A stretch of DNA of 22,500 bases from Chrysomallon squamiferum (Eukaryota; Mollusca; Gastropoda; Neomphalida; Peltospiridae). The translations under genes were made by a program, and so were the position numbers. Where the stretch lies: contig CM022675.1 in NCBI GenBank assembly GCA_012295275.1, positions 1,645,925 to 1,668,424 on the forward strand. Direction: 5' to 3'. Position 1 is the stretch's first letter, and each line of letters begins with the position of its first letter. Shown here one piece after another: positions 21,345-22,500 of this stretch. The notes beneath the pieces are model-generated. The model saw only the letters and a list, made by a program, of their open reading frames with translations. It ran no database searches and had not been told where the DNA came from.

Positions 21345-21466
21345 AAACACACACATGCACAGTATTTTGTCAGTAAAATGATACAGAATCTTCAATGTAA
21401 CACTTGTGTGATAACAACTTTTGTTACCAATGTTCACTCATTAAAATATAGCCTATACAGATAGAG

Positions 21467-21497
<31 letters not shown>

Positions 21498-21815
21498 AAA
21501 ATAAATAAATAAATGAAATTAAAATTAAAATTAGAAAAAAGATTCGTGATCGGGGTTGTGATATTTGCTCTCAAACTGTCTGAAGAGATTTAAAGAAAAC
21601 ATTGCCATTTGAATTTAAAAATTAATTGAGGACGTTATTTTTATTTATTTTTTATTTCTATATATTTTTTTAAAATTAAGTTCTTTGAATAGCTTTCTTG
21701 CATTTTTACCACAGTTTACGGTTTTATAATTAGTTAATAAATTATCACTTTCAGTACGTAATTAAATACTAATAAATCAATGCAATTTTAATCTTGTATG
21801 ATTATTGTGATCACA
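21345..21815 (+). repeat. Dispersed repeat, copy 2
   Basis: Directly similar to copy 1, with a GATA repeat (21463-21497) and an ATAA stretch in the middle that copy 1 lacks. A non-autonomous mobile element or an old segmental duplicate is possible; ends are not defined. Confidence 0.65.
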
Positions 21816-22500
21816 CCAGCGTTGTGAGTGCGTAATTACAGACTAAAACAGTTGATACAGCTTTTTTTATTTTTTTATTCAAGTCGCATACAAGTTTAAC
21901 ATTGGGTATTAGAAAAGACAACGACTTAGTACTAAGTTTAGTTTAAAAAAAAATGATTTTGGAAAGTTAACGATAAGTTTTAGGGTAACGTTTCAAATAC
22001 GGTTTGTCCTTCATCATAACCAGATTTAAATAACTTCTATTTCAAAAAAGTTCACTTTGGAAAATTGTATTATAGGTGAAAAAAGTTAAAATAATTTTTA
22101 TTTCAGAAAATTGATTTTGGAAAGGTAACGGTGGGTGATAGTTTATAGTTAAATATAACATTTATTTAAAAGGAAAATGTACATGATATAAATAACGATA
22201 CTGCTAGGGTTAGGATTAGGGTTACGGTTATGTTTAGAATAGGTTTACCTTTATATTTTCGGTTAGGATTAATGTTATGTTCAGGATTAGAATTAGGTTT
22301 AGATTTAAGTATTTATTTACCTCAACAGGCTTTCGTGTAAAAGTTGAACAATCTTATGCTGAGCTTAATGATAAAATTGAAAAAAAAGCTTTTATTTGAA
22401 AAACATTAACGGTCATTACTAGGGGGAGAAATATTTACTTGAAAAAATTAGTTTTGGATAGTTAACAGTGGATGTTTTGTAAAACGTTAATTTATCGCAT
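21816..22500. repeat. Right-end region with diverged short repeats
   Basis: A TTTTGGA-AAG-TTAAC-like motif recurs at about 21957, 22055, 22116 and 22452, with similar flanks (tttcaaaaaa before, ggtgggtg-like after). No gene is seen. Confidence 0.5.
22206..22310 (+). repeat. Degenerate telomere-like TTAGGG tract
   Basis: It contains agggttaggattagggttac and then variants such as ggttaggatt and gaattaggtttag. Units are diverged, so this is an interstitial or chance-derived tract and not a telomere end. Confidence 0.55.

Overview
This is an AT-rich stretch of animal nuclear DNA, dense in microsatellites. Evidence for an animal: a single plus-strand gene of at least 19 short coding exons (45-188 nt) with GT-AG introns, encoding extracellular modules (EGF, ZP, SRCR) that are mixed and matched in metazoan surface proteins. 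The long GA, CA, TAA and ATAA runs and compact introns suggest an invertebrate. The phylum cannot be decided from this sequence.

The gene runs from an ATG at 6435 to a TAG at 17005-17007. I joined 19 exons by hand; every junction agrees in phase, and the product is 878 residues. Order: signal peptide, one EGF-like domain, a degenerate second EGF half, a ZP-N module, the start of a ZP-C module, four SRCR domains, the rest of the ZP-C module, a furin-type RKRR site, one transmembrane helix and a 17-residue basic tail. The unusual point is that the four SRCR domains lie inside the ZP-C module, not beside the ZP domain. The inserted block (exons 8-15, 1275 nt, 425 residues) has phase-1 introns on both sides, so skipping it would give an in-frame 453-residue protein with a continuous ZP domain. 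SRCR1 and SRCR3 both lack the C2-C7 cysteine pair, while SRCR2 and SRCR4 keep all six group A cysteines. This suggests the array grew by doubling a two-domain unit.

Upstream, 1-3934 is a tandem array with a 1229-bp period. Unit 1 carries about 1 kb of extra microsatellite-rich DNA, unit 2 is complete and unit 3 is truncated; each has a TC microsatellite at the same place. Next (about 4570-5160) is a decayed non-LTR retrotransposon whose reverse transcriptase motifs survive in three different frames. The 5' flank of the gene (5300-6434) has two competing promoter and 5' UTR arrangements.

Downstream, 17008-22500 has no gene I can support. It holds microsatellites, a large imperfect inverted repeat (arms 17956-18284 and 19460-20040) with a perfect 20-bp palindrome, a roughly 360-bp hAT-like MITE (20863-21222), a dispersed direct repeat (19100-19460 and 21345-21815) and a degenerate telomere-like TTAGGG tract near the right end.
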